Under the pieces are notes generated by a model. It was not told the origin of the DNA and ran no database searches. It was given only the letters and a program-made list of their open reading frames with translations. Position numbers and translations under genes: made by a program. Positions 1 through 10,397 of a stretch of 64,000 nucleotides of DNA are shown here, one piece after another. Each line of letters opens with the position of its first letter. Within the stretch, counting starts at the first letter, position 1. Origin of the DNA: Antarcticimicrobium sp. (GTDB lineage Bacteria > Pseudomonadota > Alphaproteobacteria > Rhodobacterales > Rhodobacteraceae); assembly GCF_029212575.1 (NCBI RefSeq), contig NZ_JARGPK010000055.1:1-64000 (forward strand). Direction: 5' to 3'.

Positions 1-402
1 CATGTCGAGCAGGTATTCGACGGCAGAGGCCGGCGTGCCGGGGTTCAGCGCCAGCCCGGCCTTGCAGCCCGCCGCCCGGATCGCCTGCAGGGTGCGGTGG
101 GGGTGCGGTCCGGCCTCGAAATGGGCGGTGATCACATCGGCCCCGGCCCCGGCATAGGCCTCGATATAGGGATCGACCGGGGCGATCATCAGGTGCACGT
201 CCATCACGGTTTTCACATGCGGTCGGAAGGCTTTGACGGCCGGCGGGCCGAAGGTGAGGTTGGGCACGAAATGGCCGTCCATCACGTCGACGTGGACCCA
301 GTCGGCGCCCTGGTCCTCGATGGCGTGGATCTCGCGCCCGAAGTTGGCGAAATCGGCGGACAGGATCGACGGCGCGATCTTGATGGAACGGTCGAAGGTC
401 AT
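1..402 (-). CDS. rpe: Ribulose-phosphate 3-epimerase, 3' part beyond window edge
   Basis: Interconverts ribulose 5-phosphate and xylulose 5-phosphate, the last regenerative step before phosphoribulokinase. The translation from the ATG at 402 starts MTFDRSIKIAPSILSADF, with the family SILSADF strand, then VHVDVMDGHFVPN and DVHLMI, which carry the metal-binding His/Asp residues of the TIM barrel. Only about 134 N-terminal codons lie inside the window; the rest runs past position 1. It is the last visible gene of the minus-strand Calvin operon, 61 nt after cbbM. The position suggests the autotrophic copy (cbbE), but a single housekeeping rpe cannot be excluded. Confidence 0.93.
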   Translation of the reverse strand, partial: MTFDRSIKIAPSILSADFANFGREIHAIEDQGADWVHVDVMDGHFVPNLTFGPPAVKAFRPHVKTVMDVHLMIAPVDPYIEAYAGAGADVITAHFEAGPHPHRTLQAIRAAGCKAGLALNPGTPASAVEYLLDM

Positions 403-463
403 CTTCGGGCTCTCCTAATTGGCGCGTCAGTGGTCGGGGGCGGCGCGGCCGCCCCCGGCGGGA

Positions 464-1852
464 TCAGGCGGCAGAGTTCAGCCGCAGCGCCTTGCGCCAG
501 TCGGGGAAGAGCTCGTCAGCGTCCTTCGGGAAGCTTTCGAAGGCGCGGGCAAATTCCTTGTGATCCTTGGCGAACTCCAGCGGATCGGCGCCCTCTTTCC
601 AGCATTGCTCCGCCTGCCGCAGCGAGATGGCCCCGGCCGCCGCGCCGTCGATATGTCCGAACGAGCCGCCGCCGGCGGTCATCACCAGGTTGGAGTGGCC
701 GAGGTTCTGGAAAAATCCCGGCATCCGCAGCGCGTTCATGCCGCCCGAGATGATCGGCGTGGTCGGCGCCATGCCCTGCCAGTCTTGATGGAAATAGGGG
801 CCGTCGGCGCTGTCTTCGGTGATCATGTAGGCGATGGCGCGGTCGCTGGCCTCGCCCTCCATCTTGCCGAAGCCCATGGTGCCGACGTGAATGCCCGAGG
901 CCCCCTGCATCCGCGCCATCTTCGACAGAACGAAGGCGGTATAACCGCGCTTGGCCTGCGGCGAGGTGACGGCGCCGTGACCGGCGCGGTGGTAATGCAG
1001 GTACTGGTTGGGAAAACCGCGCCGCGCGGTGGTGATCGCCGCCGGGCCGGTGACATAGCCATCCACCAGGAAGGCGACGTGATCGGCGTTCTCGCCGAAG
1101 GTCTCCAGTATGAATTCGCCGCGCGCCATCATTTCAAAGTGATCGTCCGCGGTGATGTTGGCCGAAAACAATTTGGCTTCGCCGGTCTTGTCCTGGGCGC
1201 GCTTCATCGCGTCGGCGACCAGCGGAATAGTCTCGCGCAGCGGCGCGAACAGCTGGTTGCCCTGCGGTTCGTCGTTCTTGATGAAATCGCCGCCCAGCCA
1301 GAAATCATAACAGGCATCGGCAAAGGGTTTGGGCCTCAGGCCGAGCTTGGGCTTGATGATGGTGCCGACGATGAAACCGCCGTCCACATGGGGCCGTCCC
1401 AGCACCCGCCACAGATCGCTGATCGTGGTCGAGGGGCCGTCGAACAGCCGCAGGTAGGCGGGCGGCACGTAGAAATCGTGAAGCTTGGCGTATTCGACAT
1501 CGCCCATGCCCTGGTTGTTGCCGATCGCCAGCGTCAGGAACGAACAGATCATCGCCCGCCCGTCGATGATGTTGCGATCGAACAGCTCGACCGGATAGGC
1601 GATCTTCGTCAGCTCGTTGGCTTCGTCGGTCTCATAGACCAGCGCATCGACGCCGCGGGTGAAATCGTCGGTGGTGGAGACGTCCACATTGGTGCCGGTC
1701 GAGCTTTCGGCGGCGAAATGCGCTGCGGTGGCGAGATAGGAGCCAAAGCCGGGTTTTGGCTTCATGATATAGGCCACCAAGACATGCTGGCCTCCGGCAA
1801 TCAGGTCGGCCTCCTTGAGGTCCAGGCGGGCGTAGCGGTTAGATTGGTCCAT
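464..1852 (-). CDS. cbbM: Form II ribulose-1,5-bisphosphate carboxylase/oxygenase
   Basis: Fixes CO2 onto ribulose 1,5-bisphosphate in the cytosol. The 462-residue length is typical of form II, which needs no small subunit, and no cbbS is seen nearby. Visible active-site elements are [11 protein letters not shown] (catalytic Lys about 167), [14 protein letters not shown] (carbamylated Lys about 192 with Asp194 and Glu195), HRAGHGA (His about 292) and the loop 6 Lys in GFGKMEGE (about 330). All are intact, so the enzyme should be active. It follows cbbA by 28 nt with a purine-rich ribosome site. Form II enzymes have low CO2/O2 specificity and usually work at low oxygen or high CO2. No activase gene (cbbX or cbbQ/O) is visible in the window. 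Confidence 0.98.
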   Translation of the reverse strand: MDQSNRYARLDLKEADLIAGGQHVLVAYIMKPKPGFGSYLATAAHFAAESSTGTNVDVSTTDDFTRGVDALVYETDEANELTKIAYPVELFDRNIIDGRAMICSFLTLAIGNNQGMGDVEYAKLHDFYVPPAYLRLFDGPSTTISDLWRVLGRPHVDGGFIVGTIIKPKLGLRPKPFADACYDFWLGGDFIKNDEPQGNQLFAPLRETIPLVADAMKRAQDKTGEAKLFSANITADDHFEMMARGEFILETFGENADHVAFLVDGYVTGPAAITTARRGFPNQYLHYHRAGHGAVTSPQAKRGYTAFVLSKMARMQGASGIHVGTMGFGKMEGEASDRAIAYMITEDSADGPYFHQDWQGMAPTTPIISGGMNALRMPGFFQNLGHSNLVMTAGGGSFGHIDGAAAGAISLRQAEQCWKEGADPLEFAKDHKEFARAFESFPKDADELFPDWRKALRLNSAA

Positions 1853-1880
1853 TTGCGTTTCCTCCTTGAGATCCCGGGTG

Positions 1881-2963
1881 TTATTCGGCCGCCCGGGTCA
1901 CGGCGATTTGCGGGTCAAGCGCGCCTGCGGCATAGCGGGCGGCCATATCGTCCATCGGGACGGGTTTGATGCGGGCCGCGTGGCCAGAGGTGCCGAAGCG
2001 GTCGAACCGGTCGGCGCAGAGCGTCTCGAGCGCCTCCATCGCCGGGATCATGAATTTGCGCGGATCGAACTCGGCAGTTTTCTCGGCGGCCACCTTGCGG
2101 AACTGGCCGGTCATCGCCATCCGGCAATCGGTGTCGATATTGACCTTGCGCACGCCCATCTTGATGCCGCGCTCGATCTCCTCGACCGGCACGCCGTAGG
2201 TCTGGGGCATGTCGCCGCCATAGGCGTTGATGATGTCCTGCAACTCCTGCGGGACCGAGCTGCTGCCGTGCATCACCAGGTGGGTGTCGGGCAGTTTCTC
2301 GTGAATCGCGGCGATGGTCTTCATTGACAGGATATCGCCATCCGGCTTGCGGCTGAACTTGTAGGCGCCGTGGCTGGTGCCGCAGGCGATGGCGAGCGCG
2401 TCGCACTTGGTGCGCATCACGAAATCCACCGCCTGGTCGGGATCGGTCAGCAACTGGTCCTGGCTCAGCTTGCCGACCGCGCCGGAGCCGTCCTCTTCGC
2501 CGGCCTCGCCGGTCTCCAGGCTGCCCAGCACGCCCAGTTCGCCTTCGACCGAGGCGCCGACGGCATGGGCGGCGGATGTCACGCGGGCGGTGATGTCGAC
2601 GTTGTAGTCGTAGCTCGCCGGGGTCTTCATGTCCGCTTCCAGCGAGCCGTCCATCATCACGGAGGTGAATCCGTGGCGGATCGCGGTGAGGCAGGTGGCG
2701 TCGTTGTTGCCGTGGTCCTGGTGCATCACGATGGGGATGTCGGGAAACATCTCGGCCAGCGCCTGCACCATGTGGCGCAGCATGATGTCGCCCGCGTAAG
2801 AGCGCGCGCCGCGGCTGGCCTGCAGGATCACCGGCGCGTCGCATTTTTCCGCCGCGCGCAGGATCGCCAGACCCTGTTCCATGTTGTTGATGTTGAAGGC
2901 GGGAACGCCGTATCCGTGTTCCGCCGCGTGATCCAGCAATTGCCGGAGCGTAATCAGTGCCAT
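1881..2963 (-). CDS. cbbA: Class II fructose-bisphosphate aldolase, Calvin type
   Basis: Condenses dihydroxyacetone phosphate with glyceraldehyde 3-phosphate (and probably erythrose 4-phosphate) in the Calvin cycle. It starts [27 protein letters not shown], typical of CbbA. Zn-dependent features are MHQDHGNN near residue 85, GTSHGAYK near 205 and [12 protein letters not shown] near 238. At 360 residues it matches family length. It lies 16 nt after pgk and 28 nt before cbbM in the minus-strand operon, the same aldolase-RuBisCO adjacency as in Rhodobacter form II operons. Confidence 0.97.
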   Translation of the reverse strand: MALITLRQLLDHAAEHGYGVPAFNINNMEQGLAILRAAEKCDAPVILQASRGARSYAGDIMLRHMVQALAEMFPDIPIVMHQDHGNNDATCLTAIRHGFTSVMMDGSLEADMKTPASYDYNVDITARVTSAAHAVGASVEGELGVLGSLETGEAGEEDGSGAVGKLSQDQLLTDPDQAVDFVMRTKCDALAIACGTSHGAYKFSRKPDGDILSMKTIAAIHEKLPDTHLVMHGSSSVPQELQDIINAYGGDMPQTYGVPVEEIERGIKMGVRKVNIDTDCRMAMTGQFRKVAAEKTAEFDPRKFMIPAMEALETLCADRFDRFGTSGHAARIKPVPMDDMAARYAAGALDPQIAVTRAAE

Positions 2964-2979
2964 TTCGGGCCTCCTTGCC

Positions 2980-4188
2980 TCATGCGGCTGCGGCGGCGCC
3001 GTTCAGCGCCGCGATACCGGGGAGCGTTCTGCCCTCCAGCCATTCCAGGAATGCCCCACCGGCGGTGGAGACATAGGTGAAATCTTGGGTGACGCCCGCC
3101 GCGTTCAGCGCCGCGACGGTATCGCCGCCACCGGCCACGCTGACCGCGTGCCCCTGCCGGGTACGTTCGGCGGCGCTGCGGGCCAATTCCACGGTGGCCA
3201 CGTCGAAGGGCGGGATTTCAAAGGCGCCCAACGGGCCGTTCCACAGGATCGTTCGTGCGCCAGAGAGCACCGTCTGGAACGCGGCCAGCGCCTTCGGCCC
3301 GGCATCGAGGATCATCGCGTCAGCGGGGCAATCGCCGGCTGCCACGACAAGGCTGTCGGCCCCGGCGCGGAACTCCCGCGCCACGACAACGTCTTGCGGC
3401 AGGTGAAGCGAGCATCCCGCCTTGTCGGCCAGCCGACGGATCTCGCGCACGGTCTCGACCTGGTCGGCCTCGTGCAGCGATTTGCCCATCGGCGCGCCAT
3501 CGGCAAAAAGGAAGGTGTTGGCCATGCCGCCGCCGATGATCACCGCGTCGAGCCGCTGGACCAGGTGTTTCAGCACCGCGATCTTGGTCGAGACCTTGGC
3601 GCCGCCGACAATCGCCACCGAGGGCCGCCGGGGCGCGTCAAGCGCGGCGCCGAGGGCGGCGAGCTCTTCGACCAGGAGCGGCCCTGCGGCGGCGGGGAGG
3701 AGACGGGCCAGAGCCTCGGTCGAGGCATGCGCGCGGTGAGCGCTGGAAAACGCGTCGTTCACATAGATGTCGCCCAGCCGGGCCAGCTGCGCGGCGAAGC
3801 CCGGGTCATTTTCGGTCTCGCCCGGGTTGAGGCGCAGGTTCTCGCAGAGCAGCGCCTCACCATTTGCAAGCTGCTGCGACAGGATCACGGCGGAGTCGTC
3901 GGCGCAGACATCGGAAAACCGCACCGGCACGCCGAGCGCCTCGGCCAGTGCCGGGCGGAACTTGTCCACCGAGAAGCTGGAGTTCAGCTCGTTCGGCTCG
4001 GGGCGTCCGAAATGGGTCAGGATCACCAGCCGCGCGCCGCGCGCCAAGAGCGGACGCATGCCGGCCGCGAACCGGTCGATCCGGGTGGTATCGGTGATTT
4101 GCCCGCCTTCGGTCGGCACGTTCAGATCGGCCCGAACCACCAACCGTTTGCCGGTCACGTCCATGTCGGAGATATGCGCGATGCTCAT
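2980..4188 (-). CDS. pgk: Phosphoglycerate kinase
   Basis: Phosphorylates 3-phosphoglycerate to 1,3-bisphosphoglycerate in the Calvin cycle. The protein is 402 residues from the ATG at 4188, which overlaps the gap stop as ATGA; a longer upstream reading lies inside gap and is rejected. Signatures in order are VVRADLNVP, the RAHAS substrate loop, [19 protein letters not shown] and the nucleotide loop VAGGGDT. The C-terminus is a short Ala run. Placement between gap and cbbA makes this the operon-encoded cbbK. In the form II operon of Rhodobacter sphaeroides cbbG is normally followed directly by cbbA, so this insertion is a local feature. Confidence 0.96.
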   Translation of the reverse strand: MSIAHISDMDVTGKRLVVRADLNVPTEGGQITDTTRIDRFAAGMRPLLARGARLVILTHFGRPEPNELNSSFSVDKFRPALAEALGVPVRFSDVCADDSAVILSQQLANGEALLCENLRLNPGETENDPGFAAQLARLGDIYVNDAFSSAHRAHASTEALARLLPAAAGPLLVEELAALGAALDAPRRPSVAIVGGAKVSTKIAVLKHLVQRLDAVIIGGGMANTFLFADGAPMGKSLHEADQVETVREIRRLADKAGCSLHLPQDVVVAREFRAGADSLVVAAGDCPADAMILDAGPKALAAFQTVLSGARTILWNGPLGAFEIPPFDVATVELARSAAERTRQGHAVSVAGGGDTVAALNAAGVTQDFTYVSTAGGAFLEWLEGRTLPGIAALNGAAAAA

Positions 4189-5186
4189 TTCACCAGCCCC
4201 ATGTGGACCGCGTTGTCGGCCATGCGGCAGGAGAACCCCCATTCGTTGTCGTACCAGGCCATCACCCGGACCAGCGATCCGTCGATGACGCGGGTCTGGT
4301 CGGCGGCGAAGTTGCACGAATGGGTTTCATGGTTGTAATCGACCGAAACCTTGGGCTCGGTCTCGTAGCTCATGATGCCGCGCATCGGGCCCTGGGCCGC
4401 CTCGGCGATGATTGCGTTGACCTCCTCCACCGTCACCGATCTGCCGGGGCGGAATGTCAGATCGACGGCCGAGACATTGGGCGTGGGCACCCGGATCGCG
4501 GAGCCGTCGAGCTTGCCCTTGAGGTCCGGCAGAACCTCGCCGATCGCCTTGGCGGCGCCGGTGCTGGTGGGAATCAGAGACATGGCGGCGGCGCGGGCGC
4601 GGTAGAGGTCGGAATGCCGCCGGTCCAGCGTCGGCTGATCGCCGGTATAGGAATGCACCGTGGTCATGATGCCCTGTTCGATGCCCACCGCGTCGTTCAA
4701 CGCCTTGGCCATCGGGGCCAGGCAATTGGTGGTGCAGGACCCGTTGGAGACGACGATTTCCGAGGGCTTCAGATCGCGGTGGTTGACGCCGAACACCATG
4801 GTCTTGTCGGCGCCTTTCGCGGGGGCCGAGACGAGGACCTTTTTCGCGCCCTGGCCCAGGTGCACGGCTGCGGCATCGCGGGAGTTGAACTGGCCCGAGC
4901 ATTCCAGCACCACGTCGACGCCGGACCAGTCAAGATCAGTGGGGTCATAGGTCGAGAACACCCGCATCGGCCCGTGGCCCACGTCCATCGTGGCCCCGTC
5001 GATGCGGATCTCGCCGGGAAAACGGCCATGCACGCTGTCGTATTTCAGCAGATGCGCGGCGGTCTCGATCGGGCCGGTGGCGTTGAGCTTGACGACCTCG
5101 ATGTCGTTCCGTCCGCTCTCGGCGATGGCGCTCAGGGTGCACCTGCCTATTCGGCCAAAGCCGTTGATTGCAACTTTGATTGTCAT
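4185..5186 (-). CDS. gap: Glyceraldehyde-3-phosphate dehydrogenase, type I
   Basis: Reduces 1,3-bisphosphoglycerate to glyceraldehyde 3-phosphate when running in the Calvin direction. The 333 residues start MTIKVAINGFGRIGR (Rossmann nucleotide site). The catalytic cysteine is in NGSCTTNCLAP near residue 150, and the Pi/substrate region is in GAAKAIGEVLP. The usual NASCTTN reads NGSCTTN here, a tolerated change. It lies 9 nt after cbbT and is coupled to pgk by a 4-nt ATGA overlap, so it is probably cbbG of the operon. Cofactor preference cannot be settled by eye. Confidence 0.96.
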   Translation of the reverse strand: MTIKVAINGFGRIGRCTLSAIAESGRNDIEVVKLNATGPIETAAHLLKYDSVHGRFPGEIRIDGATMDVGHGPMRVFSTYDPTDLDWSGVDVVLECSGQFNSRDAAAVHLGQGAKKVLVSAPAKGADKTMVFGVNHRDLKPSEIVVSNGSCTTNCLAPMAKALNDAVGIEQGIMTTVHSYTGDQPTLDRRHSDLYRARAAAMSLIPTSTGAAKAIGEVLPDLKGKLDGSAIRVPTPNVSAVDLTFRPGRSVTVEEVNAIIAEAAQGPMRGIMSYETEPKVSVDYNHETHSCNFAADQTRVIDGSLVRVMAWYDNEWGFSCRMADNAVHMGLVK

Positions 5187-5195
5187 ATCAACCTC

Positions 5196-7187
5196 TTAGC
5201 TTGTCATCTCGCGCGCTTTGGCGGCGGTGTGGGCGGCGGTTATGCCGAAATGTTCGTAAAGCTCGGGCGCCGGGGCCGAGGCCCCGAAGCCGGTCATGCC
5301 GATGAACCCGTCCTCCGGGCGCAGCAGGCTGTCCCAGCCTTGCCGGATGGCGGCCTCGATCCCGATGCGGGGGGCGGTGCCCAGCACCGAAAGGCGATAG
5401 GCGGCGTCCTGGTGGGCGAACAGTTCGAAGCAGGGGGCGGAGACCACGGCGGTCTTGATGCCCTCGGCCTTCAGCGCATCGGCGGCGGCACAGGCGATCT
5501 CCACCTCCGAGCCGGTGGCGATCAGGGTGATGTCGCGGTCCCCCTCCACCTCGCGCAGCACATAGGCGCCGCGTGCAGTCAGGTTTTCCGCGACATGCTC
5601 GGTGCGCAGGGTCGGGAGGCCCTGCCGCGACAGGCAAAGCACGCTGGGGGTGCTGTGGCTCATCGCGGCCAGTTCCCACATCTCGGCGGTTTCCACCGCG
5701 TCGGCGGGGCGAAAGACGTTCAGGTTCGGCATCGCGCGCAAGGACGCGATGGTCTCGACCGGCTGGTGGGTCGGGCCATCCTCACCCAGCCCGATGCTGT
5801 CGTGGGTCATCACGTAGACCACCGGGCGTTGCATCAGCGCCGAGAGGCGGATCGCCGGGCGGCAGTAGTCCGCGAAGGCCAGGAAGGTGCCGCCATAAGG
5901 CAGGAAGCCACCATGCAGCGAAATACCGTTCATCGCCGCCGCCATGCCATGCTCGCGGATGCCGTAATGGATGTAATCCCCGCCGTAGGCGCCGCGGCTG
6001 ACCGGGGTCATGCCCTTGGTGCGGGTGTTGTTCGAACCCGTCAGGTCGGCCGAACCGCCGATGGAATTGGGCAGGGTCGCGTTGACCACCTCAAGCGCCA
6101 TTTCGCTGGCCTTGCGGGTGGCCACCTTGGGCGCCTCGGCCGAAAGCCGGGCCTTGTAGGCTGTGATCGCGGTGTTGAGCGCATCGGCATCGGGGGCGGC
6201 AAGCGAGGTGGTGAAATCGGCGGATTTCGGGCTGGCTTCGAGTCGGGCCTGCCACTCTGCGCGGGCCTCGGCGCCACGGACGGCGATGGCGTGCCAGGCA
6301 TCATAAACGTCTTGCAGGATCTCGAACGGCGGGTGGGGCCAGCCCAGCGCGGCCCGGGTCGCCGCGATCTCCTCTTCGCCCAGCGGCGCGCCATGGGTGG
6401 CCGCGGTGCCCTGCTTGTTCGGCGCGCCGAACCCGATCACCGTCTTGCAGGCGATCAGCGAGGGGCGGGCATCGGCGCGCGCGGCCTCGATCGCGGCGGC
6501 AATGGCCCCCTTGTCGTGCCCGTCCACCGCCTGCACCTGCCAGCCGGCGGCGGCAAACCGCGCCTGCTGATCGGTGGAGGTGGAGATTTCGGTCGACCCG
6601 TCGATGGTGATGCCGTTGTCGTCCCAGAACAGGATCAGCCGGCCCAGACCCATGTGGCCGGCCATGTCGATCGCCTCGTGGCTGATCCCCTCCATCAGGC
6701 AGCCATCTCCGGCAATCACATAGGTGTAATGGTCGACCAGATCGTCCCCGAACCGCGCGTTGTGCATCCGCTCGGCCAGCGCCATGCCGACGGCGGTGGC
6801 CAACCCCTGACCCAGCGGGCCGGTGGTGGTCTCGATCCCCTTGGCATGGCCGTATTCGGGGTGCCCGGCGGTGCGATAGCCCATCTGCCGGAAATTGCGG
6901 ATCTGCTCCATGTCCATGTCGTCATAGCCCAGCAGGTGATGGATCGCGTAAACCAGCATCGAGCCGTGCCCCGCGCTCATCACGAAACGGTCGCGGTCGG
7001 GCCAGCTGTGGTCGGCCGGGTCGAGCGTGACAAAGCGGTTGAACAGCACCGTCGCCACATCCGCCATGCCCATCGGCGCGCCCGGGTGGCCGGAGTTGGC
7101 AGCCTGCACCGCGTCCATCGCCAGCGCGCGGATCGCGTTGGCCATCATGTCTTCGGTTCCTGCAGAGATCTGGGCTTGCTGGTTCAT
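5196..7187 (-). CDS. cbbT: Transketolase, Calvin-cycle copy
   Basis: Thiamine-diphosphate enzyme moving two-carbon ketol units to regenerate pentose phosphates. The 663 residues carry [11 protein letters not shown] near the N-terminus, the TPP/Mg motif [13 protein letters not shown] near residue 155, and in the second half the transketolase signature around [13 protein letters not shown]. Full length with no breaks. It lies 10 nt after cbbP and 9 nt before gap, all on the minus strand, so it is cotranscribed. The conserved His and Glu residues of the pyrimidine domain ([13 protein letters not shown]) are present. Confidence 0.97.
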   Translation of the reverse strand: MNQQAQISAGTEDMMANAIRALAMDAVQAANSGHPGAPMGMADVATVLFNRFVTLDPADHSWPDRDRFVMSAGHGSMLVYAIHHLLGYDDMDMEQIRNFRQMGYRTAGHPEYGHAKGIETTTGPLGQGLATAVGMALAERMHNARFGDDLVDHYTYVIAGDGCLMEGISHEAIDMAGHMGLGRLILFWDDNGITIDGSTEISTSTDQQARFAAAGWQVQAVDGHDKGAIAAAIEAARADARPSLIACKTVIGFGAPNKQGTAATHGAPLGEEEIAATRAALGWPHPPFEILQDVYDAWHAIAVRGAEARAEWQARLEASPKSADFTTSLAAPDADALNTAITAYKARLSAEAPKVATRKASEMALEVVNATLPNSIGGSADLTGSNNTRTKGMTPVSRGAYGGDYIHYGIREHGMAAAMNGISLHGGFLPYGGTFLAFADYCRPAIRLSALMQRPVVYVMTHDSIGLGEDGPTHQPVETIASLRAMPNLNVFRPADAVETAEMWELAAMSHSTPSVLCLSRQGLPTLRTEHVAENLTARGAYVLREVEGDRDITLIATGSEVEIACAAADALKAEGIKTAVVSAPCFELFAHQDAAYRLSVLGTAPRIGIEAAIRQGWDSLLRPEDGFIGMTGFGASAPAPELYEHFGITAAHTAAKAREMTS

Positions 7188-7197
7188 GATATCCTCC

Positions 7198-8070
7198 TCA
7201 GGCGCGTTTGGACTCGCTCACCAGACGGTGAACCATCGGGGTGAAGATCAACTGCATCGCCAGATCCATCTTGCCGCCCGGGATGACGATCGAGTTGGCG
7301 CGGGTCATCCAGCTGCCCTCGATCATCGAGGTGAGATAGGGGAAATCGATCCCGCGCGGGTTCTTGAACCGGATCACCACCAGGCTTTCGTCGGCGGTGG
7401 GAATCCAGCGGGCGCAGAACGGGTTCGAGGTGTCGACCACGGGCACACGCTGGAAATTCACGTCCGTCTCGACGAATTGCGGGCAGATGCAATGCACATA
7501 GGCGTGCATCCGGCGCAGGATGGTGTCGGTCACCGCCTCGGTCGAGTAACCGCGGCTGGCCTTGTCGCGGTGGATTTTCTGGGTCCATTCCAGGTTGATC
7601 ACCGGCACCACCCCGATCTTGAGGTCGGCGAACTCGGCGATATTGACCTCGTCATTGACAACCGCCCCGTGCAGCCCCTCGTAGAACAGCAGGTCGGAAG
7701 GGTCGGAGAAGGCCTTCCATTGGGTGAAATTGCCGGGCTCGGCGCCCCAGCGCTCGGCCTCGATCTCGTCATGGACATAGTGGCGGGTTTCGCCCTTGCC
7801 GGTCTCGCCGTAGGTGCGGAACACCTCCTCCAGCTTGCCCAACTCGTTGGCGTCATAGCTGAAATGGCTGAAGGTGTCTTCGCCGGCCGCCTTGTGCTTT
7901 TCCAACTCGGCCTTCATCGAGGCGCGGTCAAAGCGATGGAACGCGTCGCCCTCGATCGAGACCGCCTCGATCCCCTCGCGGCGAAAGATCTGGTCGAAGG
8001 TGGTCTTGACCGTGGTGGTTCCCGCCCCGGAGGAGCCGGTCACCGAAATGATGGGGTGTTTCTTGGACAT
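7198..8070 (-). CDS. cbbP: Phosphoribulokinase
   Basis: Makes ribulose 1,5-bisphosphate from ribulose 5-phosphate and ATP, the reaction that together with RuBisCO defines the Calvin cycle. The start is the ATG at 8070; the open frame continues 85 codons upstream into cbbF but without family similarity. The 290 residues begin [20 protein letters not shown], with the P-loop GSSGAGTTT at 12-20, then GDAFHRFDR and the FYEGLHGAV segment. Length matches the octameric bacterial PRK class. It sits 10 nt after cbbF and 10 nt before cbbT. Confidence 0.97.
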   Translation of the reverse strand: MSKKHPIISVTGSSGAGTTTVKTTFDQIFRREGIEAVSIEGDAFHRFDRASMKAELEKHKAAGEDTFSHFSYDANELGKLEEVFRTYGETGKGETRHYVHDEIEAERWGAEPGNFTQWKAFSDPSDLLFYEGLHGAVVNDEVNIAEFADLKIGVVPVINLEWTQKIHRDKASRGYSTEAVTDTILRRMHAYVHCICPQFVETDVNFQRVPVVDTSNPFCARWIPTADESLVVIRFKNPRGIDFPYLTSMIEGSWMTRANSIVIPGGKMDLAMQLIFTPMVHRLVSESKRA

Positions 8071-8080
8071 TGAGTCTCCT

Positions 8081-9091
8081 TCAGGCGCGGAACAACCCGC
8101 GTTTGCCGAACAGGGCCGAAACCTCTTGTTCGGGCAGGTCATGGTAGGCGGTGACGCGATCGACCTTGTCGGGGGTGCCGAAAACCAGCGGCGTGCGCGC
8201 GTGCAGCTGGTTGGGGGACTGATCCAGAAGCGGATCGCGGCCCGTGGTGGCCCGCCCGCCGGCCTGTTCGACCAGCATGGCGATGGGCGCGCATTCATAG
8301 ACCATGCGCAGCCGCCCGTGTTCATAGCCTGGGCGCCCGTCGGAGGGATAAAGGAAAATACCGCCGCGCGACAGGATGCGGTGGGTTTCCGCCACCAGCG
8401 AGGCGACCCAGCGCATGTTGAAATTCTTGGCGCGTGGTCCTTCGTCGCCCTGCAGGCAGTCGTCGATATAGGCCCGCACCGGCTTCGACCAGTGGCGGTA
8501 GTTCGAGGCGTTGATGGCGAATTCCGAGGATTGCTCGGGGATCGTCAGCTTGCCGCCGGACTGGTGGAACAGGCCGTCTTTCGGGTCGCGCACGAAGGTC
8601 AGAACACCGTCTCCGAAGGTGACCACGAGGGCAGTCATCGGGCCGTAAACGAAGTAACCGGCGGCGATCTGCTCGCGCCCCGAACGCAGGAAGCTTTCCT
8701 CGGCCCCGTCCTGGGCCGGGCGGATCGAGAAAATCGTCCCGATCGAGACGTTCACATCGATGTTGGAGGAGCCGTCGAGCGGGTCGATCGCCAGAGCCAG
8801 TTGGCCGTCGGGGTCGATGGGCTCGACCGTGTCCCGCTCTTCCGAGGCATACCAGCGGACGCCGGTGCCGGGGAGGGCGGCGGCAAAGGCCTCGTCCGCC
8901 ATCACGTCCAGCGCCTTTTGGTTGTCGCCGTCGGTGTTGCTGCCGACCTCTGCACCCAGCGCGCCGCCGAGCGGGCCGCGCGCGATGGTCAGCGCCAGTT
9001 CCGACGCGACCCGGCACAGGGCCTGCATCGGGGCCTCCAGCTGCGCCGGGACAAGCCCGGCGGGGGCGATCAGGTTGTTCTCTTGTGTCAA
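8081..9091 (-). CDS. cbbF: Fructose-1,6-bisphosphatase class I, first gene of the cbb operon
   Basis: Hydrolyses fructose 1,6-bisphosphate (and often sedoheptulose bisphosphate). The 336 residues contain the metal/substrate signature [12 protein letters not shown] near residue 122 and the sugar-phosphate region around [15 protein letters not shown]. The start is the TTG at 9091, supported by a GGAGGAG ribosome site 6-7 nt upstream; no ATG fits better. It opens the operon and diverges from cbbR, so the gap between them should hold the CbbR-controlled promoter. Confidence 0.96.
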   Translation of the reverse strand: MTQENNLIAPAGLVPAQLEAPMQALCRVASELALTIARGPLGGALGAEVGSNTDGDNQKALDVMADEAFAAALPGTGVRWYASEERDTVEPIDPDGQLALAIDPLDGSSNIDVNVSIGTIFSIRPAQDGAEESFLRSGREQIAAGYFVYGPMTALVVTFGDGVLTFVRDPKDGLFHQSGGKLTIPEQSSEFAINASNYRHWSKPVRAYIDDCLQGDEGPRAKNFNMRWVASLVAETHRILSRGGIFLYPSDGRPGYEHGRLRMVYECAPIAMLVEQAGGRATTGRDPLLDQSPNQLHARTPLVFGTPDKVDRVTAYHDLPEQEVSALFGKRGLFRA

Positions 9092-9182
9092 GGCGTTCTC
9101 CTCCGTCCTCGGAACGATTGTTATCTGGGTTTCGGTATTATAATGAATTTAAAACTTGTGAAGCTGGATTAGATTTTTCTGA
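9092..9182. promoter_or_regulatory. Divergent cbbF/cbbR control region
   Basis: A 91-nt gap between the two divergent starts. Its right half (about 9136-9155) is strikingly AT-rich in a GC-rich genome. It contains TTA-N8-TTA at 9138-9151, which resembles the TNA-N7/8-TNA half-site pattern described for CbbR targets. The position near cbbR fits LysR autoregulation plus activation of the cbb operon. The exact promoter elements are not clear by eye. Confidence 0.55.
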
Positions 9183-10130
9183 ATGAAGCGCCTCAACTCC
9201 ATTACATTCAAGCAGTTGCGTGCGTTGGGCGCGGTCTGCGAATTCGGCGCCATCAGCACGGCCGCCGAGATGTTATCGCTCACGCCTCCGGCGGTGCACA
9301 GCCAGCTTCGCGCACTAGAGGAGAATTTCGGCTGCGCCCTGGTGACGCGGACCTCGGGGGGATTCGCCCCGACCGAGGCGGGAACGGCACTTCTGGCTGC
9401 CTTTCGGACCGCTCAGGCGGCATTGGAACGGGCGGTGCGCCAGATCGATACATTGGGCAAGGGGTTGTCGGGAACGGTCGTGTTGGGGGTCGTCAGTACC
9501 GCCAAATACTACGCGCCGCGCCTGGTGGCCCTGCTGGGGCAGGAGTTTCCCGATATCGACGTGGTGCTCCGCATCGGCAACCGCGCGCGGATCATCCAGA
9601 TGATCGAAACCGGCGATCTCGACCTCGTCATCATGGGCCGTCCGCCGCGGGTGCCGGCGGTGGTGGCGCGGTCCATCGCGGAACACCCGCATCTGCTGGT
9701 GGCGCCGCCGGGTCACCCGCTGACCCGGCTGGAGAAGGTCACACCGGACGATATCCTGTCGCAGCGGTTCGTGATGCGTGAAGAGGGCTCGGGAACCCGC
9801 ATCCTGACCATGCGGTTCCTCGACGAGATCGGAGAGGGGCGCGAGTTCGCCTATACCGAGATGGAATCGAACGAGACCATCAAGCAGGCGGTCGCGGCCG
9901 GGCTGGGTGTGGCGATCCTGTCGGGACACACGATCCATGAAGAGTTGAAGTCGGGCCGGCTGGTGACGATCCCCGCCCAACGCCTGCCGATCATCCGGCA
10001 TTGGTTCGTGCTGCACGGCGCCAACCAGGACCTGTCTCAGCCGGCGGTGCGGGTGATGGACTGGATCGTCGCCAATCCCGACCGGTTCCTGCCCGGAGGC
10101 GCGCGGGTGAAATCGGAAAACGCTAAATGA
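9183..10130 (+). CDS. cbbR: LysR-family regulator of the Calvin operon
   Basis: Predicted activator of the divergent cbb operon; CbbR proteins sense metabolites such as ribulose bisphosphate. The 315 residues have an N-terminal winged helix-turn-helix (FKQLRALGAVCEFGAISTAAEMLSLT, split over about 10-35) followed by the LysR effector domain with KYYAPRLVALLGQEFPDIDV near 105-120 and the AVAAGLGVAILS segment near 240. Assignment rests on family plus head-to-head position with cbbF. No convincing ribosome site precedes the ATG. Confidence 0.93.
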   Translation: MKRLNSITFKQLRALGAVCEFGAISTAAEMLSLTPPAVHSQLRALEENFGCALVTRTSGGFAPTEAGTALLAAFRTAQAALERAVRQIDTLGKGLSGTVVLGVVSTAKYYAPRLVALLGQEFPDIDVVLRIGNRARIIQMIETGDLDLVIMGRPPRVPAVVARSIAEHPHLLVAPPGHPLTRLEKVTPDDILSQRFVMREEGSGTRILTMRFLDEIGEGREFAYTEMESNETIKQAVAAGLGVAILSGHTIHEELKSGRLVTIPAQRLPIIRHWFVLHGANQDLSQPAVRVMDWIVANPDRFLPGGARVKSENAK

Positions 10131-10131
10131 C

Positions 10132-10143
10132 TTGTCTTGACAA
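10132..10143. promoter_or_regulatory. Perfect palindrome TTGTC-TT-GACAA upstream of hemP
   Basis: A perfect dyad with 5-nt arms and a 2-nt centre, immediately after the cbbR stop. A TATAGT element follows at 10148-10153. The arrangement would place a repressor over the promoter of the small-ORF/hemP unit. It does not match the Irr box or a classic Fur box, so the cognate regulator is unknown. Confidence 0.4.
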
Positions 10144-10229
10144 ACATTATAGTTTTACTCAGGAATAGGAAGGTACAGCCAACCCGCGTCGTGCCGGGCG
10201 AGCCATCCGCACAACACGGGACGAAAACG

Positions 10230-10397
10230 ATGCGCCAGTTGGCACCCCCCGCCTGTTTGTCGGCGCGCCCAATGGGCTGCGCCCCGCGCACGCTGGATGA
10301 CGTCTGGACCGTTCTTTTCGAGATCGGCCTTTGGCCCGGTCTGTCCGTGGATGCGGTGATCGACAGACTTGAGACAGAGACGAGGACAAACCGATGA
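10230..10397 (+). CDS. Small ORF coupled to hemP, hypothetical
   Basis: A 55-residue reading from the ATG at 10230, ending with an ATGA overlap onto hemP, which argues for translational coupling. The C-terminal half (TLDDVWTVLFEIGLWPGLSV) looks like a folded helical segment; the N-terminus carries two Cys residues. No family is recognised. A longer frame opens at TTG 10137, but that would overlap the presumed promoter. The start is weakly supported, with only a poor ribosome site upstream. Confidence 0.45.
   Translation: MRQLAPPACLSARPMGCAPRTLDDVWTVLFEIGLWPGLSVDAVIDRLETETRTNR

Noticed and set aside
97-1969. Long plus-strand frames opposite rpe and cbbM
   Set aside because: They mirror strong minus-strand genes, are rich in Gly/Arg/His and show no family motifs; a codon-bias shadow of GC-rich DNA.
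4203-7244. A 1013-codon plus-strand frame opposite gap and cbbT
   Set aside because: Both genes beneath it have complete catalytic motifs; the opposite frame has none.
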